Source of the DNA: Branchiibius hedensis
GTDB taxonomy: Bacteria; Actinomycetota; Actinomycetes; Actinomycetales; Dermatophilaceae
DNA: 64,000 nucleotides
Reading direction: 5' to 3'
Assembly (NCBI RefSeq): GCF_900108585.1
Contig: NZ_UESZ01000001.1
Location: 124,001-188,000, forward strand
Shown: positions 45,373-54,300 of the stretch, in pieces
Layout: the number at the start of each line of letters is the position of its first letter
How positions within the stretch are numbered: position 1 is the stretch's first letter
Notes under the pieces: model-generated
The model's database searches: none
What the model was told of the DNA's origin: nothing
What the model saw: the letters and a program-made list of their open reading frames with translations, nothing else
Position numbers and translations under genes: made by a program

Positions 45373-47850
45373 GTGGCCTCATTTTCGAGCGTCGCAACGG
45401 CCTCACTTTCGAGCGACGTCGACAGACTGACGAAGTACGGGCCAAACGGGATCACCGACAAGGAGGAGTCGCTGGCCCGCAAGTTGCTGGGGTACTTCAC
45501 CGGGCCGATCGCTTACATGATCGAGGCAGCGGCTCTGGTCTCGGCGATTCTGGGAGACTGGCCGAGTTTCGCAGTGATTTTCGGACTGCTGATCATCAAT
45601 GCGGGACTTGCCTTCTGGCAGGACGCCAAGGCAGCGAACGCGTTGGCGGCGCTGAAAGCCGGTCTGGCGCCACAAGCCAAGGTCCTGCGCGACGGCGCGT
45701 GGTCCTCGATCAAGGCACAGGAACTGGTGCCCGGAGACATCGTCAAGGTGCGTCTGGGCGACATCGTGCCGGCGGACCTGCGACTGATCGGGGAGGGCTT
45801 CGCTTCGATCGACCAGTCCGCGCTGACTGGGGAGTCGGTGCCGGTCACCAAACACGAGGGGGACGAGGCCTACTCGGGCAGCGTGGTCAAAGAAGGGGAG
45901 ATGTCGGCGGTCGTCATCGCCACCGGCGGCAAGACCTTCTTCGGTCGTACCGCCAAACTCGTCGCCGGCGCGGGCGTGAAGTCCAACGCCCAGACGGCGA
46001 TGTTCCAGATCGGCAACTTCCTGATCCTCGTGGCGGTCGTCCTCGCCGCGGTGCTGGTCATCTTCCAGGTGTGGCGCAACGTGCACGCGGGCTGGGAGTG
46101 GAAGGACGCGTTACGGATCCTGCAGTTCGTGCTCGTGTTGTTGGTCGCAGCGATTCCGGTCGCCATGCCTGCGGTTTTCTCGGTGACCCTCGCCCTGGGT
46201 GCGCTGGCGCTGTCCAAGAAGCAGGCGATCGTGTCCCGGTTGCAGTCCATTGAGGAAATGGCCGGCGTCGACATCCTGTGTACGGACAAGACCGGAACGC
46301 TGACCAAGAATCAACTGACGCTGTCCGATCCGATTCTGTTGCACGGCAAAGACGGTTCTCAGGTGGTCCTCGCCGGTGCACTCGCCTCCCGCGCGGAGGA
46401 CCACGATGTCATCGACGACGCTGTCATTGCGGGCCTGTCCGACCCGAGCGCCACCAAGGCCTGGACGGTCACCGACTACACGCCGTTCGATCCGATCACG
46501 AAGTACACCAAGGCCAAAGTCACCGGTCCGGACGGTCAGCACCTGGTGGTCGCCAAGGGCGCTCCGGCGGCCATCGTGAAGCTGGCCGGTGACGCCGGTG
46601 CGGATGCTGACACGGTGACCAAGACGGTGGCCGACCTCGCGGCGAACGGACGACGGGCGCTGGCGGTGGCCCAGTCGACCGACGACGGTGCGACCTGGCA
46701 GATCCTGGGCATCCTGCCGATGTCCGATCCGCCCCGCGATGACAGCAAGGCCACGATCGACGCGGTGGAGACCAAGGGCCTGTCGGTCAAGATGATCACC
46801 GGCGACGACACCGCGATCGCCATCGAGACCGCCAAGGAACTCGGGATGGGAACCAACATCCTGGCCGCGGCCGACGTCTTCCCCAAGGACCTCGACCCCG
46901 ACAACGTCCCCTCGGCCATCGTGGATCAGATCGAGAAGGCCGACGGATTCGCGCGCGTCTTCCCCGAGCACAAGTACGCCATCGTGAAGTCCCTGCAGAA
47001 GCGTGGTCGTCTGGTCGCGATGACCGGTGACGGCGTCAACGACGCCCCCGCGTTGAAACAAGCCAACTGCGGCACGGCGGTATCGGGCGCGACCGATGCG
47101 GCGCGCGGCGCCGCGGCGCTGAGCCTCACCGCACCGGGGTTGTCGGTTATCAATAGCGCCATCGATGAGGCGCGGCGGATCTTCGGCCGCATCACGTCGT
47201 ACACGATCTACCGGGTCGCCCTGACGCTGACCATCATGTTCCTGGTCGTGATCGCCACCATTCTGGAGGGCTTCCAGCCGCTCACCCCGATCATGATCGT
47301 GGTCCTGTCGTTGCTCGATGACATCCCGATCATGACCATCGCCTACGACAACACCCCGGTGAGCAAGACCCCGATCCGGTGGAACATGCGCCAGCTACTG
47401 CTCAACGCCGGCGTGCTCGGCCTGTTCGCGGTGGTCCAGTCCCTGATCATGCTGCTCATCGCGGTGGGTCTGCGCCGCACCGGTGCCTTGGACGTCACGA
47501 CCGAGGGCGCGATCCAGACGATCGTCTTCCTGCAACTGGTCACCGGTGGCCACCTCCTGATCTTCGTGACTCGCAGCGCCGGGTGGTTCTTCCAGCGACC
47601 GTTCCCGGCCAAACAGTTGTGGCTGGCCATCCTGGCCACCCAGATCATTGCGGTGCTGATGGCTGCCTTCGGCTGGTTGGTTCCGGCCATCTCGTGGGGA
47701 GCCATTCTGCTGGTCCTGGTCTACTGCCTGGTCTGGGTCTTCATCATGGGCGCGGTGCGGGTCGTCTCCGATCGGATGATCGCGGACCGCACCGCCACCC
47801 ACCTGCACCACCAGGCGTTGGTCACGCAGGATCTGGCTCGGGCCGTGTGA
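45373..47850 (+). CDS. P-type (P3A) ATPase, 3' part, with IS-derived N-terminus
   Basis: An 825-codon frame. The first 19 codons (GTG at 45373) lie in the right end of the IS; the chromosomal part begins at 45425 and carries 806 residues of the ATPase after 45430. All catalytic parts are there: TGES in LTGESVPVTK, the phosphorylated Asp in CTDKTGTLTKNQLTL (about 46282-46320), and TGDGVNDAPALKQANCG near 47023. Helix pattern and length fit proton-pump-like ATPases of bacteria. Lost are the first 46 residues. No Shine-Dalgarno sequence is seen before the GTG, though it lies only 13 nt after the istB stop, so re-initiation is conceivable. Otherwise this is a pseudogene. Confidence 0.85.
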   Translation: MASFSSVATASLSSDVDRLTKYGPNGITDKEESLARKLLGYFTGPIAYMIEAAALVSAILGDWPSFAVIFGLLIINAGLAFWQDAKAANALAALKAGLAPQAKVLRDGAWSSIKAQELVPGDIVKVRLGDIVPADLRLIGEGFASIDQSALTGESVPVTKHEGDEAYSGSVVKEGEMSAVVIATGGKTFFGRTAKLVAGAGVKSNAQTAMFQIGNFLILVAVVLAAVLVIFQVWRNVHAGWEWKDALRILQFVLVLLVAAIPVAMPAVFSVTLALGALALSKKQAIVSRLQSIEEMAGVDILCTDKTGTLTKNQLTLSDPILLHGKDGSQVVLAGALASRAEDHDVIDDAVIAGLSDPSATKAWTVTDYTPFDPITKYTKAKVTGPDGQHLVVAKGAPAAIVKLAGDAGADADTVTKTVADLAANGRRALAVAQSTDDGATWQILGILPMSDPPRDDSKATIDAVETKGLSVKMITGDDTAIAIETAKELGMGTNILAAADVFPKDLDPDNVPSAIVDQIEKADGFARVFPEHKYAIVKSLQKRGRLVAMTGDGVNDAPALKQANCGTAVSGATDAARGAAALSLTAPGLSVINSAIDEARRIFGRITSYTIYRVALTLTIMFLVVIATILEGFQPLTPIMIVVLSLLDDIPIMTIAYDNTPVSKTPIRWNMRQLLLNAGVLGLFAVVQSLIMLLIAVGLRRTGALDVTTEGAIQTIVFLQLVTGGHLLIFVTRSAGWFFQRPFPAKQLWLAILATQIIAVLMAAFGWLVPAISWGAILLVLVYCLVWVFIMGAVRVVSDRMIADRTATHLHHQALVTQDLARAV
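45425..45429. repeat. Target-site duplication, right copy
   Basis: GACTG immediately right of the IS element, identical to 43271-43275. Confidence 0.85.
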
Positions 47851-47904
47851 GCGCGCGTCCGTGAGCTTGTTGCGTGCTGCCGCGTCCGTGAGACGATCAC
47901 CGGC

Positions 47905-48063
47905 ATGAACGCCGCACTGATCATGGTCCTCGCCCTCGTGTTGGCAATCGCAGGGATTGTCGTGTTCGCCAAGATCGTGTGGTTGGGCGGGGTGTTGCTG
48001 GTGCTCGGTGTGGCGGCATTCCTGCTGGCGCAGAACCTGCACCGCCGCGACATCGAGCGCTGA
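47905..48063 (+). CDS. Small two-helix membrane protein
   Basis: A 52-residue protein starting MNAALIMVLALVLAIAGIVV. Two hydrophobic helices (about residues 3-22 and 26-43) are followed by a charged end, LHRRDIER. It lies 54 nt after the P-type ATPase on the same strand. The start has no clear Shine-Dalgarno sequence. The hydrophobic pattern and the clean positive-inside end suggest a real gene, but no family is recognised. Confidence 0.5.
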   Translation: MNAALIMVLALVLAIAGIVVFAKIVWLGGVLLVLGVAAFLLAQNLHRRDIER

Positions 48064-48109
48064 TCGGGTCGCGTGGCACGGCTCCGCGAAGGCATACCGC
48101 GTGTCGCGG

Positions 48110-48134
48110 GATTCATGACTTCAAGTCATGAATC
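48110..48134. terminator. Palindrome, likely bidirectional terminator
   Basis: GATTCATGACTT and AAGTCATGAATC are perfect complements with a single base between, giving a realistic 9-bp stem and 7-nt loop. TTT follows on the plus strand. It lies between the convergent 52-residue gene and the gene at 48126-48470, whose stop codon is inside it. The stem is A/T-rich for this genome. Confidence 0.55.
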
Positions 48135-48470
48135 TTTCGAAAACAGACCGGTCTGGTGCTCATCGCCCGTATCGAAGAAACTGTCGATATACTTCTCGGG
48201 AGTGCGAGAAGAACTGCGCACGAGCGAAAATACCTCGGCGCCATGACCGGGCTCATCAAAGAGTTGGTAGCTCTGAGAGAGGTCCAGCACTTGACCGTCA
48301 ATCACTTTCACGTACTCGGCGGCTGATCCTTCCGACATCAGAATCGCTTCTTCGGAGCTCGCGGCACGCCATAGCGTGATGCGCTCCTCGAAGGCGTCCT
48401 GGCCGTCGGCGTGACCCGCATTCGCAAACCGGACGAGGGTCCGGACGGCGTACCAGTGTTCCTGGGTCAT
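48126..48470 (-). CDS. DUF4288-like protein
   Basis: A 114-residue soluble protein. HWYAVRTLVRF at the start and ERITLWRAASSEEAI in the middle resemble the DUF4288 layout (WYAVR...YEERI.LW.A.s.eEA). It is acidic at the C-terminus (SFFDTGDEHQTGLFS). It has a TGAGG stretch just before the ATG. It overlaps the terminator palindrome at its 3' end. No activity is proposed. Confidence 0.55.
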   Translation of the reverse strand: MTQEHWYAVRTLVRFANAGHADGQDAFEERITLWRAASSEEAILMSEGSAAEYVKVIDGQVLDLSQSYQLFDEPGHGAEVFSLVRSSSRTPEKYIDSFFDTGDEHQTGLFSKDS

Positions 48471-48512
48471 GCCTCAAGGATGCACTTCGGCTGGGGACCT
48501 CACCAGCCGATT

Positions 48513-49445
48513 TCAGATCGCGGCTTCGCCGGCGGCGCGCGCGAGCCGACGGCCGCGCGAGGCGCTGAGCAGCGCGTCGATCGACAGCAGGATCAAGGCG
48601 ATCCAGACGATCCCGAAGCCGATCCACCGCCCGGTCGACAGGTGCTCGCCCAGGAGTGTGACTCCGCAGATCAGCTGCAGGACCGGGGTGATGAACTGCA
48701 TCAGGCCGATCGACACCAGTGGCACGCGAGAGGCCGCGGCGGCGAACAGCAACAACGGAAGGGCCGTCGCCAGACCGGTCGACATCAGGAGCAGCGAATG
48801 ACCGGCCCCGTCGGTGGTGAAGGTGGTGTCCCCGCGGATCGTGAGGACGACCAGCAGTATCGCGGCCACCGGTGCCAGCACGGCGGTCTCACTCGACAGT
48901 GACTGCAGGGCGTTCAGTGAGCCGCCGATCTTGTTCTTCAACAACCCGTAGGTGCCGAAGGACAGGGCCAGCGAGAGCGCGATCCACGGTGGCCGGCCGT
49001 CGTCGATCGCCAGGTAGATACACGCGGCCAGCCCGATGAAGACGGCCGCAATCTGCAACGGCCGCAAGCGTTCCCGCAGGACGAGCACCCCGAGCGCGAC
49101 GGTGAACAGCGGGTTCAGGAAGTAGCCCAATGACGCTTGCGTGACGTGGCCCGTCAGCACCGCCTGCACGTAGATGATCCAGTTGGCCGCGATCGCCAGG
49201 CTCGCCATCGTCACCATCGCCAACCGGCGGGGGCTGTGCCGAAGCTCGCGGATGAACGACGTCTGTCGCGTGATGGCCAACGCGATCGCGCACACCACCA
49301 GGGTCCACAAGATGCGGTGGCACAGCACCTCCCAGGCGCCGGCCGGCTCCAACAGGTGGAAGTAGAGCGGGAAGATGCCCCAGATCAAATAGGCCAGGAC
49401 GCCGTACGTCGTGCCCTTGGTCTCCTCTGACCGCTCACCCACCAC
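48513..49445 (-). CDS. rarD: EamA-family transporter RarD
   Basis: A 310-residue, ten-helix membrane protein of the drug/metabolite transporter superfamily. The start YGVLAYLIWGIFPLYFHLL, WEVLCHRILWTLVVC and NWIIYVQAVLTGHVTQASLGYFLNPL (quoted as NWIIYVQAVLTGHV, ASLGYFLNPL) are hallmarks of RarD, linked by name to chloramphenicol resistance but of unproven substrate. The GTG start follows a TAGCGT box by 6 nt, a leaderless arrangement. It is a single gene, divergent from the ABC transporter. Confidence 0.9.
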   Translation of the reverse strand: MVGERSEETKGTTYGVLAYLIWGIFPLYFHLLEPAGAWEVLCHRILWTLVVCAIALAITRQTSFIRELRHSPRRLAMVTMASLAIAANWIIYVQAVLTGHVTQASLGYFLNPLFTVALGVLVLRERLRPLQIAAVFIGLAACIYLAIDDGRPPWIALSLALSFGTYGLLKNKIGGSLNALQSLSSETAVLAPVAAILLVVLTIRGDTTFTTDGAGHSLLLMSTGLATALPLLLFAAAASRVPLVSIGLMQFITPVLQLICGVTLLGEHLSTGRWIGFGIVWIALILLSIDALLSASRGRRLARAAGEAAI

Positions 49446-49451
49446 CGCTCC

Positions 49452-49457
49452 ACGCTA
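49452..49457 (-). promoter_or_regulatory. Leaderless -10 box for rarD
   Basis: TAGCGT on the minus strand, 6 nt before the GTG at 49445. Inferred from spacing. Confidence 0.45.
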
Positions 49458-49497
49458 ATCGGGGGTCGGAAGTGCCTCTTGCCCGGTGCCGAAGACG

Positions 49498-49507
49498 CGA
49501 TATATCG
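49498..49507. promoter_or_regulatory. CGATATATCG palindrome 1 (putative operator)
   Basis: The first of two identical 10-bp palindromes, within GACGCGATATATCG, about 130 nt upstream of the ABC transporter ATP-binding gene. TATCG-rich palindromes of this kind are typical operators of PadR-type regulators in actinobacteria. No such regulator gene lies in the window. Confidence 0.5.
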
Positions 49508-49524
49508 TGTCGGCATCCCCGACG

Positions 49525-49534
49525 CGATATATCG
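49525..49534. promoter_or_regulatory. CGATATATCG palindrome 2 (putative operator)
   Basis: The second copy, 27 bp from the first (start to start), within GACGCGATATATCGC, so the flanking GACG is shared by both. Confidence 0.5.
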
Positions 49535-49538
49535 CAAT

Positions 49539-49560
49539 CAGCGCCGTGTCAGCGCCGTGT
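49539..49560 (+). repeat. 11-bp tandem repeat
   Basis: CAGCGCCGTGT occurs twice head to tail, then CAGCGG. It sits directly after the second palindrome and before the ABC transporter gene. Its role is unknown. Confidence 0.6.
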
Positions 49561-49630
49561 CAGCGGTCCTCACGATGCTGGAACCAGTTCGCCGCACACC
49601 CGCGGCGCCAGAAACGAAAGGAGGCCCGCG

Positions 49631-50575
49631 ATGAGCGATCCGATGATCTACGCGGAGAACCTGCACAAGAGGTTCGGCGACTTCACCGCCGTGCACGACG
49701 TCAGCCTGGCGGTCCCCGCCGGCACCGTGCTCGGCGTCCTCGGCCCCAACGGCGCGGGCAAGACGACCACCGTTCGCATGTTGGCCACGCTGTTGCAGAT
49801 GGACGGCGGGCACGCCACGGTCGGGGGTTTCGACGTCGCCAAGCAGGCCGGCGACGTACGTCGCACGATCGGCCTGACCGGTCAGTACGCCTCGGTCGAT
49901 CAGGACCTGACCGGCACCCAGAATCTGGTCATGATCGGCCAGTTGCTCGGGCTGAGGACCAAGGATGCCAAGGCCCGGGCCGCCGAGCTGCTCGACTGGT
50001 TCGACCTGGCCGAGGCCGCCGGCCGGATGGCCAAGACCTATTCCGGCGGCATGCGCCGGCGTCTGGATCTGGCCGCCAGCCTGGTCGGGCGGCCGGCGGT
50101 GATCTTCCTGGACGAGCCGACCACCGGCCTGGACCCGGCCAAACGCGAGGACATGTGGGACGTCGTACGCCGATTGGTCACCGACGGCTCGACCGTCCTG
50201 TTGACGACCCAGTACCTGGAGGAGGCCGACGCCCTGGCCGATGAGATCACGGTCATCGACCACGGCCGGGTGATCGCGCACGACACCCCCGAGGGTCTCA
50301 AGAGGGTGATCGGTGGCCAGCGCATCGTGCTGGTGCCGGCCGACCGGGAGCGGCTGGACGACGTACGCCGAGTGCTCACCGAGACGACGCACCGCACCCC
50401 TGAGTTGACCGGGCGAAGCGAGCTCACGGTGGCGGTCGACGATGACTCAGCGTTCCCGCAGATCGTGAACACCCTTGCTCAGCAGGGAATTTCGATGAAC
50501 GAAGTGTCCTTGCATCTACCCAGTCTCGATGAGGTCTTCATGACGCTCACCGGTGAGAAGAAGGCGGCGGCTTGA
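49631..50575 (+). CDS. ABC transporter ATP-binding protein (DrrA family)
   Basis: A 314-residue ATPase of a multidrug-type exporter. Walker A GPNGAGKTTT is at about residues 38-47, the signature YSGGMRRRLDLAASL near 138-152, and Walker B with VIFLDEPTTGLDP near 158-170. The C-terminal 75 residues after the ATPase core are typical of the daunorubicin-resistance (DrrA) subfamily. ATG has AAAGGAGG upstream. It is followed 1 nt later by the permease gene. Two CGATATATCG sites upstream suggest repression by a PadR-like protein. Confidence 0.93.
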   Translation: MSDPMIYAENLHKRFGDFTAVHDVSLAVPAGTVLGVLGPNGAGKTTTVRMLATLLQMDGGHATVGGFDVAKQAGDVRRTIGLTGQYASVDQDLTGTQNLVMIGQLLGLRTKDAKARAAELLDWFDLAEAAGRMAKTYSGGMRRRLDLAASLVGRPAVIFLDEPTTGLDPAKREDMWDVVRRLVTDGSTVLLTTQYLEEADALADEITVIDHGRVIAHDTPEGLKRVIGGQRIVLVPADRERLDDVRRVLTETTHRTPELTGRSELTVAVDDDSAFPQIVNTLAQQGISMNEVSLHLPSLDEVFMTLTGEKKAAA

Positions 50576-50576
50576 G

Positions 50577-51395
50577 ATGAGCACCCTGCAAGCAACCCAG
50601 ACCGGAACGTTGACGGCAGCGAGCAACGCCGGCGGCGGGAATGCCTTGTGGCACGCGGTCGTGCTGGCCAAGCGCAGTCTGATCAAAACGTTCCGCACGC
50701 CAGAAGCACTGATCGACGTCACGCTGCAGCCGATCATCTTCCTGGCGATGTTCACCTACATCTTCGGCGGGGCCATCTCCGGTGGATCGCAGCATGAGTA
50801 CTTGCAGTTCCTGCTGCCCGGCATCATGGCGCAGACGATCGCCACGGCGAGCGTCAGCATCGGCCAGAACCTCAACGAGGACATCGAGAAGGGTGTCTTC
50901 GACCGGTTCCGGTCGCTGCCGATCGCTCGCTCCGCGCCGTTGGTCGGCACCGTGCTGGCTGATCTGGTGCGCTACCTCATCCTGTTCACGGTGATCATGA
51001 CGGTCGGCTCGTTGATGGGCTTCCGGGTCGAGACCAACGCACTCAACGTGGTCGTGGCGCTCGTGCTGGCGATGGCCTTCGCACTGTGCTTCTGCTGGAT
51101 CTCGGTCTTCGTCGGGATGGTCGCCCGCACCCCGGGCGCAGTGCAGGGCATCATGTTCCTGCTGGTGCTGCCACTGTCCTTCGCCAGCAGCACGTTCGTC
51201 GCGGTCGACACCATGCCGGGCTGGTTGCAGGCGTTCGTGAAGGTCAACCCGATCACCCACCTGGTCGACGTGATCCGCAGCCTGTTGCTCGGCACACCGA
51301 TGGGCAATCACGTGTGGTGGCTGCTGGCGTGGATGGTGGGCCTGCTCGTGGTCTTCGTACCGCTGGCGCTGCGGGCCTACCGCCGCCGCGCCTAA
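50577..51395 (+). CDS. ABC transporter permease (DrrB family)
   Basis: A 272-residue ABC-2-type membrane protein with six helices. TFRTPEALIDVTLQPIIFLAMFTYIFGG, quoted as LIDVTLQPIIFLAMF, is the conserved first helix, and LNEDIEKGVFDRFRSLPIARS is the family's coupling loop. With the preceding ATPase it forms an exporter of a drug or lipid-like compound. It is convergent with the SARP-type regulator (4-nt overlap). Confidence 0.92.
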   Translation: MSTLQATQTGTLTAASNAGGGNALWHAVVLAKRSLIKTFRTPEALIDVTLQPIIFLAMFTYIFGGAISGGSQHEYLQFLLPGIMAQTIATASVSIGQNLNEDIEKGVFDRFRSLPIARSAPLVGTVLADLVRYLILFTVIMTVGSLMGFRVETNALNVVVALVLAMAFALCFCWISVFVGMVARTPGAVQGIMFLLVLPLSFASSTFVAVDTMPGWLQAFVKVNPITHLVDVIRSLLLGTPMGNHVWWLLAWMVGLLVVFVPLALRAYRRRA

Positions 51396-54300
51396 CCGCT
51401 CGCGAACAACACCGCCGGGTCGACGTCAGTGATGGCGTCGGCCCGGTCTTTGCTGCGTCCCATGGCGTACGCCGCGTCGAACCTTCCGCCCAGAGCGGCA
51501 CGTAGCCGCCGGGTCAGGACCGCAACGATCGGCTCCCCGGGATCGTCGGTGCCGCGGATCGCGGCCGCTTCGCCGAGGCATTCGGCGGCGCGCTCGGGTC
51601 GGTCCAGCGACACTGCGAAGGCTGCCGAGACGGTGTACCCGGCAAGGATCGGCATGTCGGCTGTCTTCAGCGCCGCGGGGTAGGCAGTGCGTAGCGCACG
51701 GATCGCGGCCGCCTGGTCGCCGTCGGCTGCCTGGTCGCCGTCGGCTGCCTGGTCGCCCCCGACCGCCTCGAGCAGCGCGAGCGCACTGTGCACGATCGCC
51801 TCGCTGTGGTCATGGAACGCCCCGGCCACCGGCTGGGGTTGACCCAGCGCTTCGCGGGCTTCGGCCAGCCGTTCCGAATCGCCCTCTGCCACAGCGATCG
51901 TCACCAGAAACGCGTGGGGGACGTCGTCGCCGATGACCTCATGCCACTGCTGCGGGACGTCGGCAATCGCCGCCCGGGCCCCGTCGTAGTCGCCCAAGCG
52001 CAACCGCAGATCCATCGCTCGAACGGCCAGGAACATCGCGTCCCCGGATCGGCCGAGGGCATCGATCAGCTCGCGTGCTTCGTGCAGGGTGGCCATGGCC
52101 CGACCGGGATCGCCGTCCAAGGACTCGACCTGGGAGCGGCGCACCAACATCGCGGCGGTCAGCCAGCGATCCTGCAGCGGACCGACGGCACGCTCGAGAT
52201 CGGCCACGTCGGAGCGGAGTTGGTCGTGCTCGCCGGCGTTCTCGGCGAGGTCGATTCGCGTCTGCAGGGCGGCTGCACGGACCCACGGGTCGTCGTGCTC
52301 CAACGCCTGCTGCATCAGCCGCGCAGTCACCTCTGGCAGGTCGGTCCAGGCGGCGGCCTGGGCCACGAGGATCAGTGCGTGCGGGTAGTCGGCGAAGAGC
52401 GTCGGGTCGGCCTCGACGGCGGTCGTGGCCTCCCGCATCCGGGGCCGTGACTGCGCTAGGTCCAGGACGCCGATGGCGGCTTGAGCAGACAATTGCATCA
52501 TCCGGACCAAGCCGCGCCGAGCCGAGTCCACCGCACCTTCGGCATCCAGTGCGATCTGGGCCAGGGCAAGGGTGCGGTGGTCGTCGTCGGTCATGGTGAG
52601 GGCCCACGACAAGGCCAGCACGAGATCGGTCGCACCCTGTGCATCGCCGCTGTCAGCCAGGAACCGCAGTGCCGCAACGAGATTGTCGGTGTCGTCCTCC
52701 AGTCGGGCGAGCGCGTCGGCCTGCTCGGGTCCGCGCAACCGAGCGTCCTGGGCACGTGCGAAGCCCAGAGCCCAGCGCGCGTGCGCCTGCCGCACGGCGG
52801 TCGCTTCCCCGTCAGCCGAGAGTTGGGTCAGCCCGAACTCGCGGATCGTCTCCAGCAGTCGATAGCGCAAGGCGCTCGCCGAGCGCTCCATCACCAGCAG
52901 GGACTTGTCCACCAGCGAGGCCAGCAGTGACTGATCGGCGCCGGTGACCGTCGCTGCGGCAGCTGGAGTTGCCCCACCTGCGAACACTGAGAACCGTCGC
53001 AGCAGTTGCTGTTCCGGGGCATCCAGTAGATCCCAGCTCCACGCGACGACTGCGTAAAGCGTCCTGTGTCGGGGCAGCGCGGTGCGTCGACCACCGGTCA
53101 GTAACGCGAACCGGTCCGACAGTCGCGCCGCGATGACCGGCACGGGCAGGGTGCGCACCCGCGCCGCAGCCAACTCGATGGCCAACGGCAAGCCGTCCAG
53201 TCGGCGTACGATCTCGGCCACGCTGGCTGAGTCCTCATCACTGACCGTCACCCCCGCGGACGCCGCCCGGTCGAGGAAGAGCTGGGTGGCCGGATCGGTC
53301 GCCAGCGGCGGCAACGAACGGACGTGTTCGCCGTCGATCGCGAGCGGCTCGCGACTGGTGACCAGGACGCGGACGGTGGGTACGGCGACCAGCAGGTCCT
53401 CGATCAACCGGGCCACCGGGTCCAGCAGGTGCTCGGCGTTGTCGACGATCAGCAGTTGCTCATCGGTGCTGAGGGCACCGGTGAGCAGACCCCAGTCGTC
53501 GACCGGTCGGCCGCTGTCGCGCAGGCGGTCGAAGACCCGGGAGGTCTGCAGATCGAGGGCGGCCACGAAGGTTGGCAGGACCGCCGCGGGTTCGGTGACA
53601 GCAGCCAGTTCAATGAACCAGACAGGAGCCAGATGCCTTTGCCGCCAGACGTCTCCGGCTTCCGCAGCCAGTCGCGTCTTGCCGGCACCACCTGGGCCCG
53701 CCAGGGTGACCAGCCGGTCGTGGGCGAGGTCCAGCGTGACCTGCGCCAGCTCACGGTCGCGGCCCAGGAAGCTGGTCAGCCCGGCGCGCAGGTGGCTGCC
53801 GCGCACGACGGGCTCGGCGCCGCGCAACAGGTCGGCATAGAGCTCCTGGAGGGCCGGGCCCGGATCGGCGCCGAGGGTGTCGGCCAGGGTGCGACGGGTC
53901 TGCTCGTACGCCGCGAGTGCCTCAGCGCTCTGGCCCTGCGCCCGCAAGGTGCGGATCAGTTGGGCAGCGAAGTCCTCATCCAGTGGATGGGCTGCGACCA
54001 GGTCGCGGAGCCATCCGGACAGACCCGTGAGTTCGCCTGCTGCCAAACGAGATTCGATGACCCTATGTTCGGCTTCGAGCGCTTGTTGCTCGATGCGGGC
54101 AACGAGCGGCAGTGCCCAGGGCTGGTCGGCGACCACGGGTAGCGGCGGGCCGTCCAGCAGACTCAGCGCCTCGGCGTACGCCGATGGGTCACCCTCGCGC
54201 CCGCGCTCGACGAGCGTGTGGAACCGGTGCAGATCGACGTCGGCAGGGTCGATGAGCAGGCGATAGCCGGTCCCGGTCTGCTCGATGGTCACGCCCAGGG

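Larger units (their letters stand above)
43276..45424 (+). mobile_element. IS21-family insertion sequence (2149 bp)
   Basis: The element carries istA and istB in overlapping order (TGATG). Its ends are imperfect inverted repeats: the left starts TGTCGACGACGCTTGAAAAC and the right, read inward, starts TGTCGACGTCGCTCGAAAGT. Each end also has two internal copies of a GAAAACGAGGCC-like box, 24 bp apart (43290 and 43314; 45375 and 45399, as the complement), as in the multiple terminal repeats of IS21. GACTG is duplicated on both sides. Both genes look intact, so the copy may still be active. Confidence 0.95.

Noticed and set aside
47853-47892. Direct repeat GCGTCCGTGAG about 30 nt apart after the ATPase
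   Set aside because: Short and GC-rich, with no symmetry or partner elsewhere; it could be chance.
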